Both the position numbers and the translations under genes were made by a program. A stretch of 64,000 nt of DNA from Siphonodentalium dalli (taxonomy: Eukaryota > Mollusca > Scaphopoda > Gadilida > Siphonodentaliidae), in contig CP136062.1 of NCBI GenBank assembly GCA_032622095.1, positions 199,587,887-199,651,886 on the forward strand. The letters are read 5' to 3'. Within the stretch, counting starts at the first letter, position 1; each line of letters opens with the position of its first letter. Under the pieces are notes generated by a model. The model saw nothing but the letters and a program-made list of their open reading frames with translations, ran no database searches and was not told the DNA's origin. Positions 9,787 to 22,074 of the stretch are shown piece by piece.

Positions 9787-10524
9787 TGTGCCAATACGGG
9801 TACATATAACTCTTAAGGCTATCAGAACTGTTTGATTATTTATATATAACAAAGTCAATAATGTTCAATCATCGGTATCTGGGTTTCTCTTCCTGTCGTC
9901 TGCTTGGGTTGGGATCTTCTTCCGTCTTCATAGGTTGTGTGTGTCTGCTTGTCTTCTACTCGGTTGAGTTTATCTTCCTGTCGTCTCATGTTCTTCTTCC
10001 GCCGGCGCATCAGTGAGATGTTGTTAGGATCACAAGATCATCATGTTTACCTTGTATCTTCATCCATCCTTCTAGCTGCTTTTCTCTGGCGTCCGAGAAT
10101 TTGTTGTTACTATCGGGTAGCTGGTTAGAACTGTCTTATCATGTCGGCTTCTTCTTCCTAAAATACCCAGCGTCTGCTAATGACGGCCATGTGTATTTTC
10201 ACGGCGCGTCGGTTCATCGTACTTAGGGTAATTGAGTTATCGTCATCTCCCCATGGGTCCTATTAACTCTCCTGGTTTCAGTAGCTTTCTAGGCGATACA
10301 TCTGGTCTTGATAATCCTCAAGACCGTGTTCTGTTTACTCCACAAATCATTTCCCTATGTTATTGCATGGACGCTCGCTAATTCGATTTGGTGCTCAGTA
10401 CTTTTGTGATCTAGATGTGGTCAACAGCGACGCTGATATGTGTGGTAATCGAGCGCCCCTCTGACAGAGATGTCCTAGCTTCTTCCCGGGTTGAAAGTTA
10501 TGTCCCTGTGGTTGTCTTGGCACA
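9787..10524 (-). repeat. 5' LTR of the Gypsy element
   Basis: 738 bp, paired with 2137-2874. In this orientation it contains the transcription start for the element. A minus-strand TATATAAATA lies near 9840-9850, close to the inner LTR edge, and is a possible core promoter with a very short R-U5 behind it; that reading is tentative. Confidence 0.93.
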
Positions 10525-10955
10525 TATGCCAAACATAATCAGCGCGTAAATAGTATATTGTCAAGACGTACGATGGTGTACATAAACAAGAACCCTCTCA
10601 TGTTACAGAAGTTTTGCTTCTGTTTACATAACACATGGCAATTATATTGGTTAATCACACACAAATGATATAAACGCTCTTTATTATGTCCATATCAGGA
10701 AAACAGTAACACATAACGCTCTTTATGTTTACCATATCAGGATATAAACAAAAGCCAGGTTCTGTAACGTTTTTTGCTTATGTTTACATAACAAAGGGAA
10801 AATATTTGACAATAACATACTGTTTATGTAATATTTCTGATTGGTTTTAGAACAAAGTGTATCTATATTTTACTATTCTTTCTGTTTATGGCGGTTTTTG
10901 ACGGAGCTGAATATTTTAACAGCATACCCACCGCCAACGCCGCCCGTATCTTTAA

Positions 10956-13700
10956 GGTCCGGTGCTTAACTCTATTAACGAACAATGTTGTTTCATGGCC
11001 AAATGAACAGGCATCGCATTCCACGATGACACGCCTTCTTGCTCGATGTTATACATTCCATTGACTATTTCGATCATATCTCAACGGCGCGTCGGTGTTT
11101 AAGTAATATTTGATTTTATTTACGAAATCTGTGTTTATATGGTAGATCCCAGAAATTCGGGATTAACATGGTCCTCTGAACACTTTCAATTGCTCTGCGT
11201 TGAATGTTTTTAGTTTAATTTAGAAATTGGCCGTTGTGTTCCCATATTCTAATATCGGCCGTATTTAAGCAAGCAATTCTACGAAGAACTCCCATTCATT
11301 TCGCCACAGCAACACGTCGCCAAAACAAGCACCATACATATTCAAATCAGGTAATTCCTATTGACTATGACGTTTCTAAAATAGAATCAGCGGCACGCCC
11401 CGCTGTAACAAGACGTTAAATTCGATATCTGGAGTCGCATGTTTCAAGGGAGCATTTTCCACCGATCGCCTAAACAAGTTCAGGGCTATAACGAGCCGCA
11501 AATATCGAGTCGATTCATTGACACAAGGAAGATGAGTTGGAAAAAAATCGAGAAGCTATCTTTTCTCTAGAGGAACATGACATGTGCACTATCGGTCTTT
11601 ATCGAGGGAAGTAACCGTGTGCTCGACATCGTCAAATCGACCACGTCATCGTTCCAATAACGAGTTTGCATTTTGAATGTTGATTCTGCATGTGATAGCA
11701 ATATTTGTAACACAATATGACGTCAAGAGGTCCACTGCATCTCCGCATGTCAGTGGCTAACTTAGATAGCGCGTTCGTGGTCAACAGGGAGCTAGCAATC
11801 GCTCATGTTTGGAGCACTACAGAGGTTTCGCAAAATCACAGTTGGCAGTTATAATTACAGTTACGGGGACTACGACATCATGTTATACACACAAATTAGA
11901 TGAATTGGAGTTCATGCAGCTTGTTCTGGTTTGCATGAAAAGTCATTCCAATGAGGAAACACTATAGCTTCTACAACTTTCCCAGAATTATAAAATTACT
12001 GGGTTTACTAAGAGGGACGGTGTTCACGTATGCTGAACATTTTATCACGTTCAAATGATAGAATGTTTTGGCTAATGACAGGTGGACATATCCTTGGTGA
12101 CTTGGCACATATATGGCATCAAAGGGAGCGATCAGTCTACCGAAGAGTGGACAATGACACTTAACGATATGACGTTCCTCATCTACTGCAAGAGGAATTG
12201 GCAGCATCGTGATAGTGTTGTAACAGTACCTACTCATTCAAATGGTACGGTGCTCACGAGTGTTATCATGGCATGTAGTTACATACATAATTAGGCTGTT
12301 CTTTGTATGAATCTTTAAATGAGTTTTATACCATCATAATGGTTTTGTTACTTTTTAAATGAGCACTACCTCCACCAAAACGGTGCTCACTCAAGCATGC
12401 AAGCATTCCGACATGTGCTCACTATATTAGTCCTAATATACTGAAAATACCGGGTGGTCAGGGAAACAATTCCAAGATAAAACTAATTTTGAGTCCCAAC
12501 ACCCCGGGAACACAAGGTTTTCCTCTCCGATCAAACATTTCAATAGATGTCATTTTGTTATCACGATTGAAGAACAACATAATCCCCAGTCGCCGCCAGT
12601 TCTAAGCAATGGGAAATGACGTAGGCGACATGTAAGGAAAATCACCCCCGGTCGACATTTTGGAGGCCATTTTTGTTATCGAGAGGAAACTTTTGACATC
12701 AAAATATAACATGGTGCCACTATACACTGTACAAAAGTATTTTCACATATTTGATATGGAAATTATAGTTTTATCATAAATTCCAGCAATAGCGAACTAA
12801 AGAAACTGACAATGGCGGCCATCTTTGTGTCCCCAGGGGGTCTATAACATTCAAATCGCAACAAAAGCAAATGTTTACAACCATCTCCGTCAGTTTTTAT
12901 CAAAAACAATATTCAAGTTGAAAGGTGTGATCTTCCCCCCAGTTATAACCATGTTGAACAATACTATAGATTTTCTCAACTTTCCGAATTGCCTCATTCT
13001 ATAGCGACACCACTTCGAAATCGCTGTCCCGTTAGCCCTGTTCGCCTCCAAATTTGGAGGCATACTGAATGGATTAATTGGTTGCCTACTTTTCTTGAAT
13101 TTTCGAACACCTGCTTCTATTGTGGCTCTAAACCAATGCGTATAATGTTTTATTCTAAAATTTTGACACGATTAGTTCCACAACAGTTGTTCAAATTGTG
13201 TAAGGTCTATATATTTCGGCTATATTCCGAACTACACCAGATCAAATTGCAAGGTTCTTGCTCATACGAAATATATGAACACATTTAAAACTGGATTTTG
13301 AGACGTTTCATAATTATATTAAAGATATCATAATCCGACTTTTTAGGTACAAATGACTGCCGAATAACCACCTTTCCACTTGGTAAGCACATAGTACAGA
13401 ATACTTTAATTTCTTCTCCAACTCCAAATTACTAACCGCAGCACCCCATTGAATAAAAAAAAACCCCAACTCGTCAGATTCCATTTGCTTCGACATCGCT
13501 TTGGTCGTGATAATAACAATCCACTGTGTCACCACATCTTGATCACTGGGTAGTAATTGAATGCATGCTATCCTCTCATCACTGGGTAGATGCATGCTAT
13601 CCTCTCATTTGTCAAACAACTGGCCGCGAACAACCTAAGACGCCGCCTTAGACTCCGGTGATCTAGGGTTTCCGTCTGAAGATCGTCATTGTAGATTATG
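10956..13700. other. No gene recognised
   Basis: AT-rich intergenic DNA. ORFs of up to about 100 codons (such as 12989-13288) show no domains. A short duplication of the motif GCATGCTATCCTCTCAT occurs at about 13,563-13,608. Confidence 0.35.
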
Positions 13701-13718
13701 AAGATTACTTGTACTCGA

Positions 13719-14260
13719 TGGGGTATATCCCAATACCGAGAGGGAACACCATTTGACCGATCTCCATCAAGTTCAGCAGTTCATACCGTATAACAACTTA
13801 TCGGGTTCAGTTTAGCAGATTCTCCCGAACGCTGTTTAACTCAGGTGTAATGAAGATAGTCGTGCCTGGGTTGTGCAAAAGACAGTTATATCCCATACAG
13901 GGATGAACATCATTCGATCGACCTCCAAACCAGTTCAGTAGTTCAAAATTCCGTTCGTCAGTTCACCAGAAGCAGATTAACCCGAACGCAGTTCCACAAA
14001 ATTATAACGAAGATAGTCAGTTGTACGTTAAGCAGATGACATGTAATTTCTGGGCTATATCCAAATACAGATAGGGAACACATTTGACAGACCTCCGCAC
14101 AGTTTAGCAGTTCAAAATCCCGTTCAGAAATTCAGATTAACGCATTATAACGAATATGGTCGGGTTTACGATAGACAAACGACTTGTAAGGGACGGGACA
14201 CCATTTGACCGACCTCCGCCCCAGTTCAGCAGTATAAAATCCCATTAATCAGTTCATTGA
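13719..14260. repeat. Degenerate tandem repeat, about 140-166 bp unit
   Basis: About four divergent units. Each has a TATATCC-like start, then ACCATTTGACCGACCTCC, then CAGTTCAGCAGTTCAAAATCCC or close variants. Units start near 13,719, 13,885, 14,051 and 14,190. Spacing and order are regular, but substitutions are many, so the array is old. Confidence 0.65.
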
Positions 14261-14264
14261 GTAC

Positions 14265-15052
14265 AGTTAAGCAGTTGTAATCGACCAGCTGTGCCGAAAT
14301 ATCGTCATCGCATAATCGGTTGCAATAACACAACGAAATCATAGGAACATAATAATTGTGCTAGTGCAATGCGTTTCTGTTTCGTTTCCAGTAGAAGCCA
14401 TCAGCTATTTGTGGCAAGGATGCCATTTTGACTACAATTTTGATTTAACCCCAATTTCTCAAATTCCTCAAGGCTGCCAGCTAGTCAGCTGGTGGAATCT
14501 TCAGAATGATGCTCTTGACCAGCGGAATCCTTCTGAGAAAAACACTTTATATATACGCGAAAACAAGCATGTGTGACGTGGCGACCGGACTGACTATTTC
14601 TATTCTATCTACATCGACTCACCAAAGTCATAGGACAAAAATTCAAGGCACCATTAAAAAGAGGGGAAATCACCAGGTTTGGTGCGTTGGAATCTCGACA
14701 AACCATAATATCGCCCTTCTTTTAGATACGGTAAAACGACACTTTCTACAATGCAGGTGTTCATGTTACATCTTGTTAAAGATCAACGGTCCAGATTTGA
14801 CACCATGCAACTTATTCGGATTTTCCGGAGTCAATATTTCTCTACCTGGCAAAATATAACGAGAAATACTTTAGATCGCCATCATTTGTATCACACTCGA
14901 ATCCCGAAATCCTCAATATCTTCCATAAGTATAATACGTAAAGAACGGTCGTAAAAGTTCATAATTAATAACGCTCTTTATTAACTATCGCTTTTGTGGG
15001 ACTTGGCATAGACGCTCTTTAAACTTAGCGGTGATCATTGGAATTTGTTCTT
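14265..15052. other. No gene recognised; overlapping chance ORFs
   Basis: ORFs of 67-117 codons overlap in different frames at 14,358-14,954. I recognise no domain or splice-like organisation, so I do not call a gene. Confidence 0.3.
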
Positions 15053-15059
15053 GGCTGAC

Positions 15060-15606
15060 CAGGGGGTGGGGGTGAACAAATATTTTCCGGCACGTATGCC
15101 GGGGTGGGTGGGTGGTCAAAGCCACCAACAAGCAATTTTTTCCGCAACTAAAAAAAATTTCTGCTTTGTTGTTTAGTGTTTTGGCAATGAGTTGGGCTTC
15201 AAAACCACTTTGAATGAGAGAAATAATGTAATTCTAACTGGTAAACTGACTGCAGGCAGTTATCGTGTTGTATTTTGTTGCAAATTTTGAAATCCAAGAT
15301 GGCCGCTGGTAGCCATGTTTGTTTGGTCGAATGACCTCAAAATGACTCATTCCTATTTACATGTCCATGTTAACATCCATGATAAATAGTATGCACAGAA
15401 ATTCATATACAGCTGTTTACAGTGAATTTTCCCCCACAAATCTCTGTTTTAGTGTTAAAAGGGGGGTGGGTGTCAAAAAATGGTCGGAAAAAAACTGCCG
15501 AAAACGGAAAAAAAATTGGCTGTGGGTGGGTACACAAAATGATCGAAAGGGAAAAAATGCCATACGTGCCTGAAATTTTTTCCGACCCCCCCCCCCCCCC
15601 CCCCTG
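15060..15606. mobile_element. MITE with 7-bp target duplication, copy 1
   Basis: The termini CAGGGGG and CCCCCTG enclose subterminal sequence with GGCACGTATG near the left end and CATACGTGCC near the right, followed by TTTTTTCCGACCCCC. The 7-bp sequence GGCTGAC repeats exactly on both sides (15053-15059, 15607-15613). At 547 bp it cannot code for a transposase; the ORFs inside are low-complexity. Confidence 0.85.
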
Positions 15607-15613
15607 GGCTGAC

Positions 15614-16267
15614 ACAAATTCAAAATAATTATGTTAAAGCTTCTCCATCTGAAAATCAATATAAGGCCATAAAAATGCTTTCATGTGTCCGATCTAATTA
15701 TTTATGGTATAGAAAATGTACATAAGATGGTTGTATTGTGTTCAATCGTATATGGTTTCTTTAAAAGTTATTGATACATTTCAATTCAATTAGTTTGTTC
15801 TCTAAACTCATCTATTAGTCATGAGTACCCGGACTTCAACAAGTTCAGTAAATTGTGATGGGCATATATAAATGTCCGCATCTGCCCGTTTATAGATATT
15901 CTATATATCGATCGATCTCTTTTGTCCTCGGAACTTAACAAAAAGCGAGCAACTGCTATATTTAGGTTCAGGGTTGAATAATACTGGTAATATTACTCAG
16001 GTCACAAAATAAAACAGTGCTCACTTTTATGATATACTGGGGATGATAATAAATATACCAATAAATACAGTCGACATGATAGCAATTCAATAGTAACTTT
16101 CTACACTAATGCTCTTTATTTCGGTGGCCGGTTTCGGAATTGGGGATTTTTTTCTATTTATTTCGTGGCCAGGTAGTAGTAATTCGTGATCACGAAATAC
16201 TAATGAAGGTATCCCAAGGGGGCGAATAATCCAATTCACTTGGATATTTTCAGAGGCGTATATAATC
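15614..16267. other. No gene recognised
   Basis: AT-rich spacer between two MITEs. No structure seen. Confidence 0.35.
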
Positions 16268-16275
16268 CGTATATA

Positions 16276-16672
16276 CAGGGACGTGTCTAGATGGTCTCCA
16301 TTGGGTGGGGGGTGTCCAACTTAGAATTTCCAACACACCCATCCCCTTTGGAACAGACCCAAATTCCCAAGTCCCAGAAATTCCATTGGACAAAAATCCC
16401 ATTTGTAGTACCTTGAATTGTCCAACTCGCCTCCTCTTTGTGGTTGTTCACGAATTTGAAAATACAATGTATGCAACATTTTGGTAAAAACAAAATACAA
16501 ATTTTACACTAAATATAGATTGGAAACTCCAACTTTTAGAACAATTTCAATCGTTGTTAGATTTTAGTCTGAAATTTAGAACTAATAAATGTTGTGTTAT
16601 GTATGAAATTTTCAACTGCTGAAAAGTTGGGGAGGGTTAGGCACACCAAACCCCTTGTCGTCTCGTCCCTGT
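16276..16672. mobile_element. hAT-like MITE
   Basis: The ends CAGGGACG and CGTCCCTG are inverted. The direct repeat cgtatata lies at 16268-16275 and 16673-16680, 7 or 8 bp depending on where the terminal A/T is placed. CAGGG ends with an 8-bp duplication fit the hAT superfamily. About 397 bp, no coding capacity. Confidence 0.65.
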
Positions 16673-16680
16673 CGTATATA

Positions 16681-17896
16681 TGCACATTGTAAACATAATA
16701 TATTGTATAACGTCACGTATTTATCAACCTATTTTGATTTCAGTGACGTGATAAAGGCAAACAATTATTGCGTGGGGTTAATTTGAGGCATGCGCATCGT
16801 GATTGTACATTATATAACTACCATGCAATATACGTCAGTCATCATGTTTCTTAATCCACGCATACCGTGACAAACGATCCGGGTACAATGAAAGAAAAAA
16901 TTAATTCACTGGATTTGGATAACAGTATCTCTACACATGTCAGATGGGTCGATGTTATGCTGTTAATTACATCACATTTATTAGTTAGTAGCAGGGTTAC
17001 CCGGTGTTGCCCAGGTTAAAGTGATGTGAAACCCTCTGTGGATATTTGGTGGGAATAGAGAATACTCTTGCTCTCAAAGTGTTACACGTATTCTCATAAA
17101 TTGTATATCCAAATGGCATCACAAAACATGATTCTAACACATGGAATATAAGTAGTGACTCACGTTGTCAGGTCGGAGCGATTATCATTTTGTTTAATCC
17201 GTCCCACCAATAAAGAAGTATTTATTGATTTACAACTGCGTATACTTCAGACGTTATAGCATGAAACATGAACATCATAAACACGTTAGTTCGAAAAAAT
17301 AAAAGACGACAATTGTATTCCACATAGAGATGTATCAATCAATCAATCTAGTTTATCATATCTTCATGAATATTCAGATGTTTTAAAGATATGTCCAGGT
17401 ACTCCTCTGTTCTGGTGCTATATACTGGCTAATCATTTTCTGTTTAAAAGAATTGATGTTATGCATGTAATAGCAGCTACATGTGCCCGACACAGCGCGA
17501 TTTTGAGTTGTTTATGTTAGGCGATGAGTCTGTTCTAAAAAATGAAAGAAATCCTCTGTATCTGGCAGACATACCCTTGTCAGACGTCAATATTGGAGGA
17601 TCCCGAAAAGTCATGTGCTATGGACTGGGTTTTCCTTTATCTCAGAAGTAACCATATTTGACTGCACACTGTGACCACCATTTTGAACAGGCCTGCTCTA
17701 CATTTCCATATCTCTTGGCAATAGTAACTTTTTTTTGTGAAAACTATATTGAATGGGACAGGCTCAATCGTGTTATAATATATACATGAGCCATTCTAAT
17801 ATTCAATCCTCTGACCATTCAAGGTCCCTCAATTTGAATGAATATATGTATCTCTTAAATAGATTGATATAAATAAACGTTTAATGCTTTCTTCTA
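16681..17896. other. No gene recognised
   Basis: AT-rich intergenic sequence with no supported feature. Confidence 0.35.
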
Positions 17897-17976
17897 TACA
17901 CTGTTAAAAAATATCCGTAATTTTACGGCACAATGTGCTGGTAACTTTGCTGCCATCACATTTGCTTTAAAAATAC

Positions 17977-18150
17977 GGAACTTCCTTCAAAATGATAAAC
18001 TTCCCACTCCGTAAAATCACAGGATATTAACCTAAATTAACGGAACTTCCGTAAAAAAATTTAATTGACACCTTCTGTAAAATTAAGGAACTTCCTTCAA
18101 AATGATAAACTACCCACTCCGTAAAATCATAGGATGTTGACCTGAATTAC
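17977..18150. repeat. Two-unit tandem duplication, 110-bp period
   Basis: GGAACTTCCTTCAAAATG, then a CCCACTCCGTAAAATCA block, occurs at 17,977 and again at 18,087 with a few substitutions. It lies just inside the left end of the TA-flanked element. Confidence 0.7.
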
Positions 18151-18844
18151 GCAACATCGCTGCCAACATTTGACTGTTTAACATACGGTTCAGCACCCTT
18201 TAATTAATATCAAGACCGTAACTAATAAAGGTCAGACCAATGGTATTTTTCATGGGTCAACACCAATGTTTTGCTCTTTATTTGCTAATTTACTATATAA
18301 TTAGCCAGGTTGCCATGGTGACAATATGATTTCCCTCTAGGCATTACGATTCATATGTTTTTGAATGGTCGAAACTAGTATTATTCATGACTAAAAAATA
18401 CATCTTACCGGTAGTTCTTATGTTATGATCATAGTTTACGATACTTATGAAACTTTGCAGTTTGCAGAGGATCAAGCTTGTTGTCTGCCTCATGGAATTT
18501 ATTCCGGAAAAGGCTGCGCACGCGTAATGTGTTCGCTTTGAAACCCTTTCACTAACTACTGTATAGATATGGCTGTAAATAAAAATAAGCCAACCCATCA
18601 CTATTCAGTTATGAGTAATACTAATTTCGACCATTCTAAAACATGAATCGGCATGCGCTTTTAAGCCATAAAAAAGAAAGCTACACAGTTAGAACTCAAA
18701 TTTATGTACATATAAAAGTGAAATATCTTAATGGCATACTTTTTGGTAACATGTATACATGTACATGTATAAGGCATGAAATTGTCCAGTCACTTGTAAA
18801 CACAGTTTTTGTTTTAACAGGTGAATCCGTACATCATGACAATA

Positions 18845-19362
18845 CTGTACCAGTAAGAAGAAGTGGTATTTTTAGGCGCGCCTTCTTTGTGATATTGAGG
18901 GAGCTCAATTTAGAAAAACGTGTGATTATAGCACAATACCAGTCCCGCTTATTATTGCAATATTCAATGCAAAATATTGCGATACTAAGCGCGCTAAATT
19001 TCATACAGACCCGAGGGTGTTATATTTATATAATATTAGATAAATACTGTACATATAGCGTACATATAGCATATACAACTATAATTATAGACATATCTAA
19101 AACATTGTCTCTATTTATACAATAAACAATATAGAAGAAGCACAAAATTTATTGAAAATGTCACAATTTTGAGCGCAAGATGTTGCAATATTACGCGCAA
19201 AATATTGAGATATTTAGTGCAAAATATTGCAATAATATCACAGGCGACATGCTTATAAGCGTTTCCACTTGCAATATTATTGCAATATTGAGTGTGAAAA
19301 TAGCGTGCTTAAACAGCTTTATATATACCGTACTATTATACCACTTCTTTTGACTGGTACTG
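18845..19362. mobile_element. Tc1/mariner-like MITE
   Basis: Inverted termini CTGTACCAGTAAGAAGAAGT and, reversed, CAGTACCAGTCAAAAGAAGT, flanked by TA (18843-18844 and 19363-19364). CAGTACCAGTCAAAAG-type ends with TA targets are typical of Tc1-like elements. The 518-bp interior is rich in AATATTGCAATATT motifs and noncoding. Confidence 0.75.
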
Positions 19363-19720
19363 TATATATACATGTACGGTATCAATTAACAGCTACATGT
19401 AGTTGAGATTGGAACCATCAAGACAACAGCATAATAACTGTGCACAATGACTTGACGACAATGTTCTCCTGTAGTCGCACATTTTCCATGAAATATCAGG
19501 GAGTCAGCTATTAAGATGATTTGATAAGAACTTCCAACTAATAGTGTACATTTCCTCCAGGTAAATTGTCGTAATACCGGTAACTTGACAATAACATGGC
19601 GAATAATGACAATGTCTCATATCCACACGTTTCAATGAAAATTGATGAATACAGGATGAATTGGTCTGAGTAATTGTAAAGTTGCGTGGCGTCAGTTCAT
19701 TGTTTATGGACTTTGAAGTT

Positions 19721-20431
19721 CTTGTGAATTACCGGTACACTGGTGCACACAGAAGTGCAATACATGTATATCCTCTCTTGTAAATGTACATGCATGTGGA
19801 ATGATGTGCTTTGAAACAATTACTTGAATCAGATACTGAACACTGTCAACTGCATTTTCAACATTATAATAGAAATAGCTGCTCGTTGAGTTGTTGTTGT
19901 TGTTGCTATTATTGTCACTATTGGTTGACAGCGAAGCCTGTGTTAAGTGTACCTGTATCCCCAGTGTCCGTAAATGTGCCAGTGTTTTGATACTAAGTCA
20001 CAAAAGTCAACACAGCACTGACGTCTGAATGAAGTGAGACCATGGATCATGCCATGTTTGCCATGAATCTCTTGTGAATTACACTGGTGCACACAGTACA
20101 TGTATATCCTCTCTTGTAAATGTACATGGATGTGGGATGATGTGCTTTGAAACAATCACTTGTTGAATTAGATTCTGAACGCTGTCAACCTGTCAACTGC
20201 ATTTTCATTTAATAGAAATGTCTGCTCGTTGAGTTGTTGTTGTTGTTGTTGTTATTATTGTCACTATTGGTTGACATCGAAGCTCGTGTCAATTGTACCT
20301 GTATCCTCATGTGTCAGGATATACGCTATTGTTTTTATACTAAGTCACAACTGTCAGTCAACACAGAACTGAAGTCTGAATGAAGTGAGACCCTGGAGCA
20401 TGCCATGTTTGCATGAAATTGATGAATCTCT
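19721..20431. repeat. Tandem duplication, about 350-bp unit
   Basis: Two direct units start with CTTGTGAATTAC at 19,721 and 20,071. They share CACTGGTGCACACAG, a CTCGTTGAGTTGTTGTTG run and GTCTGAATGAAGTGAGACC in the same order. Small indels and substitutions separate them. Confidence 0.8.
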
Positions 20432-20454
20432 TAGTGGAAATTGTCAATGATTAA

Positions 20455-21402
20455 GGACTTTGCTAACCCAATTTTCCCCAAATTTAATGTTGTTCAAAAT
20501 AAAGGTTTATGTTCACTTTTATTACTAATCACAGCAACCAACCCCATCGATGCTACATTTTAAGAGTATAATTAATGGTAAATTATGTTAGAAATTCAAA
20601 ATGTGAAATTTATAGAAGTTTTTAAATTTTATTTTTTCGAACCCAAAATCAACAAACACAAAGGTCATATCTAAGAAAAAATAGGGGTATGTGTACTGAA
20701 CACTGTGAAGAATGATGAACAATAAAGATATTCTCACATTTCTTCAGTTTTATTAAGATTTTTGGCTTGGAAGCAGTTGTTTACAAATTGTAGATTTCAT
20801 TGCTAAGCAAAGCTATTTGGGAACTGAATTTGATGGGTCAAGATAATGTTCACTCAAGCCTGCAGGGATTATGTCTGTTTGTGACCAGCCAGTGCTGTAC
20901 TTTATCCTGACTCAGGATGATTGGTGACCTAGTTTCTGGGCTATGGGGTACACCAGATTGGGGATTACACATTTCTTTTGTCAAGAGATTCACAACACAC
21001 CACTGTCCTCAGATATTAACATTTAACTGTCAGCTCACTACAAGCGATGTCAGGTAACTTACTCAATTATTTGTAAACAACTGGTTCTTAGTAATTTTAT
21101 CAAAGAATGCTTGATAAATATGAATATTATTTTATTGTTCATCATTCTTCACAGTGTTCAGTAGACATTGCCATATTTTTTTCTTTGATATGGACTTTGT
21201 GTTTATTGATTTTGGGTTCGAAAAAATAGATTTTAAAAACCTCTATAAATTTCACATTTAGTATTTCTAACATATTCCACCATTAATAATGCTCTTAAAA
21301 TGTTGCATTCATGTGTTTGGTTACTGTGATTACTAACAAAAGTGAACATAAACCTTTATTTTGACTCCATCAAATTTGGGGAAAATTGGGTTAGCAAAGT
21401 CC
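20455..21402. mobile_element. TTAA-flanked element with long inverted arms
   Basis: The arms (about 20,455-20,791 and 21,067-21,402, roughly 335 bp each) begin GGACTTTGCTAACCC and end with its complement. They surround a loop of about 275 bp. TTAA borders both ends (20451-20454, 21403-21406). No ORF. The termini differ from the other TTAA elements in the window, so this is a separate family. Confidence 0.8.
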
Positions 21403-22074
21403 TTAAGTCGATTTTCGAAGAATTTAAACTTGTCCGATTATCAAAGGAACCGAACTCAAACCGTCTTTACAACTGTCCACAATCGAATAGGTAATAGGTT
21501 CCAAAAAACAACAATTTACGCCAAATATTACGATCAAATACGAATCTTGAAATGCAAAATGGAGTTACACTATTAAGTTTTGTACTCACGCTAATTCGTA
21601 CTATACGTATAACAGACAATGAATGCCGGATAAATAATATATAATACATATCAGAAGGGCAAGATTCAGTTCTACTGTATGGAGTGATTGCTGTATATAA
21701 TATTGTCGCCGATAAATATCATATTGAATTTTCACGTCATAAAGTTTGAATCACGATAATATTAAATTCCAAGGCGGGAATTCTACCAGATTTGATTGCA
21801 CGCTTGATGTAAAATTACAACAATTTGATGTATAATATAATTACGTACCGTCCTTCAAAGATTTGATAGCACAATGTGATGTAGGAATACATATTTTTTT
21901 AACAGTGTATATCTGTGTTGCTAGATCATTATAGGAATGCCCTGATTTCCATCCCAATGTAAATATGACAGTTGAGAAGATATAATTGTTCAAGTGACTT
22001 AATACGGTCACCATTTGTCGAGATTGTGAAATTGGAACGCCAAAAACTCATTCGAACGACATGGAGATGGCCTG

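Larger units (their letters stand above)
2137..10524 (-). mobile_element. Complete Ty3/Gypsy LTR retrotransposon
   Basis: 8,388 bp, transcribed on the minus strand. In element order: 5' LTR (10524-9787), primer-binding site, gag, pol (protease, reverse transcriptase, RNase H, integrase), a possible small third ORF, polypurine tract, 3' LTR (2874-2137). RT before integrase places it in Ty3/Gypsy (Metaviridae), not Copia. The LTRs differ at one position (t2822 versus g10472), so insertion is recent. A 4-bp target duplication tatg flanks it (2133-2136, 10525-10528). Both main ORFs lack internal stops, so the copy may be competent. Confidence 0.95.
2041..10951. mobile_element. TTAA-flanked MITE copy A, split by a Gypsy insertion
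   Basis: The outer ends carry inverted repeats around ACGGGCGGCGTT, bordered by TTAA at 2037-2040 and 10952-10955. Left part 2041-2136 and right part from 10525 onward align with an uninterrupted copy at 29,826-30,344 and with one at 25,156. Removing the Gypsy element and one copy of its 4-bp target duplication restores a single MITE of about 520 bp. No coding capacity. TTAA targets are used by piggyBac and Kolobok superfamilies; I cannot choose between them. Confidence 0.8.
17899..21907. mobile_element. Possible 4-kb TA-flanked element with nested insertions
   Basis: CACTGTTAAAAAATAT at the left and its reverse complement at the right (ATATTTTTTTAACAGTG) are each flanked by TA. CACAATGTG recurs a little inside both ends. 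The 4,009 bp between contain a Tc1-like MITE, a 350-bp tandem duplication and a TTAA-flanked inverted-repeat element, but no transposase ORF. It may be one old element loaded with insertions, or two solitary ends of the same family. Confidence 0.45.

Noticed and set aside
14358-14954. Candidate multi-exon gene from overlapping ORFs
   Set aside because: No domain, no convincing splice sites, and frames overlap rather than follow each other.
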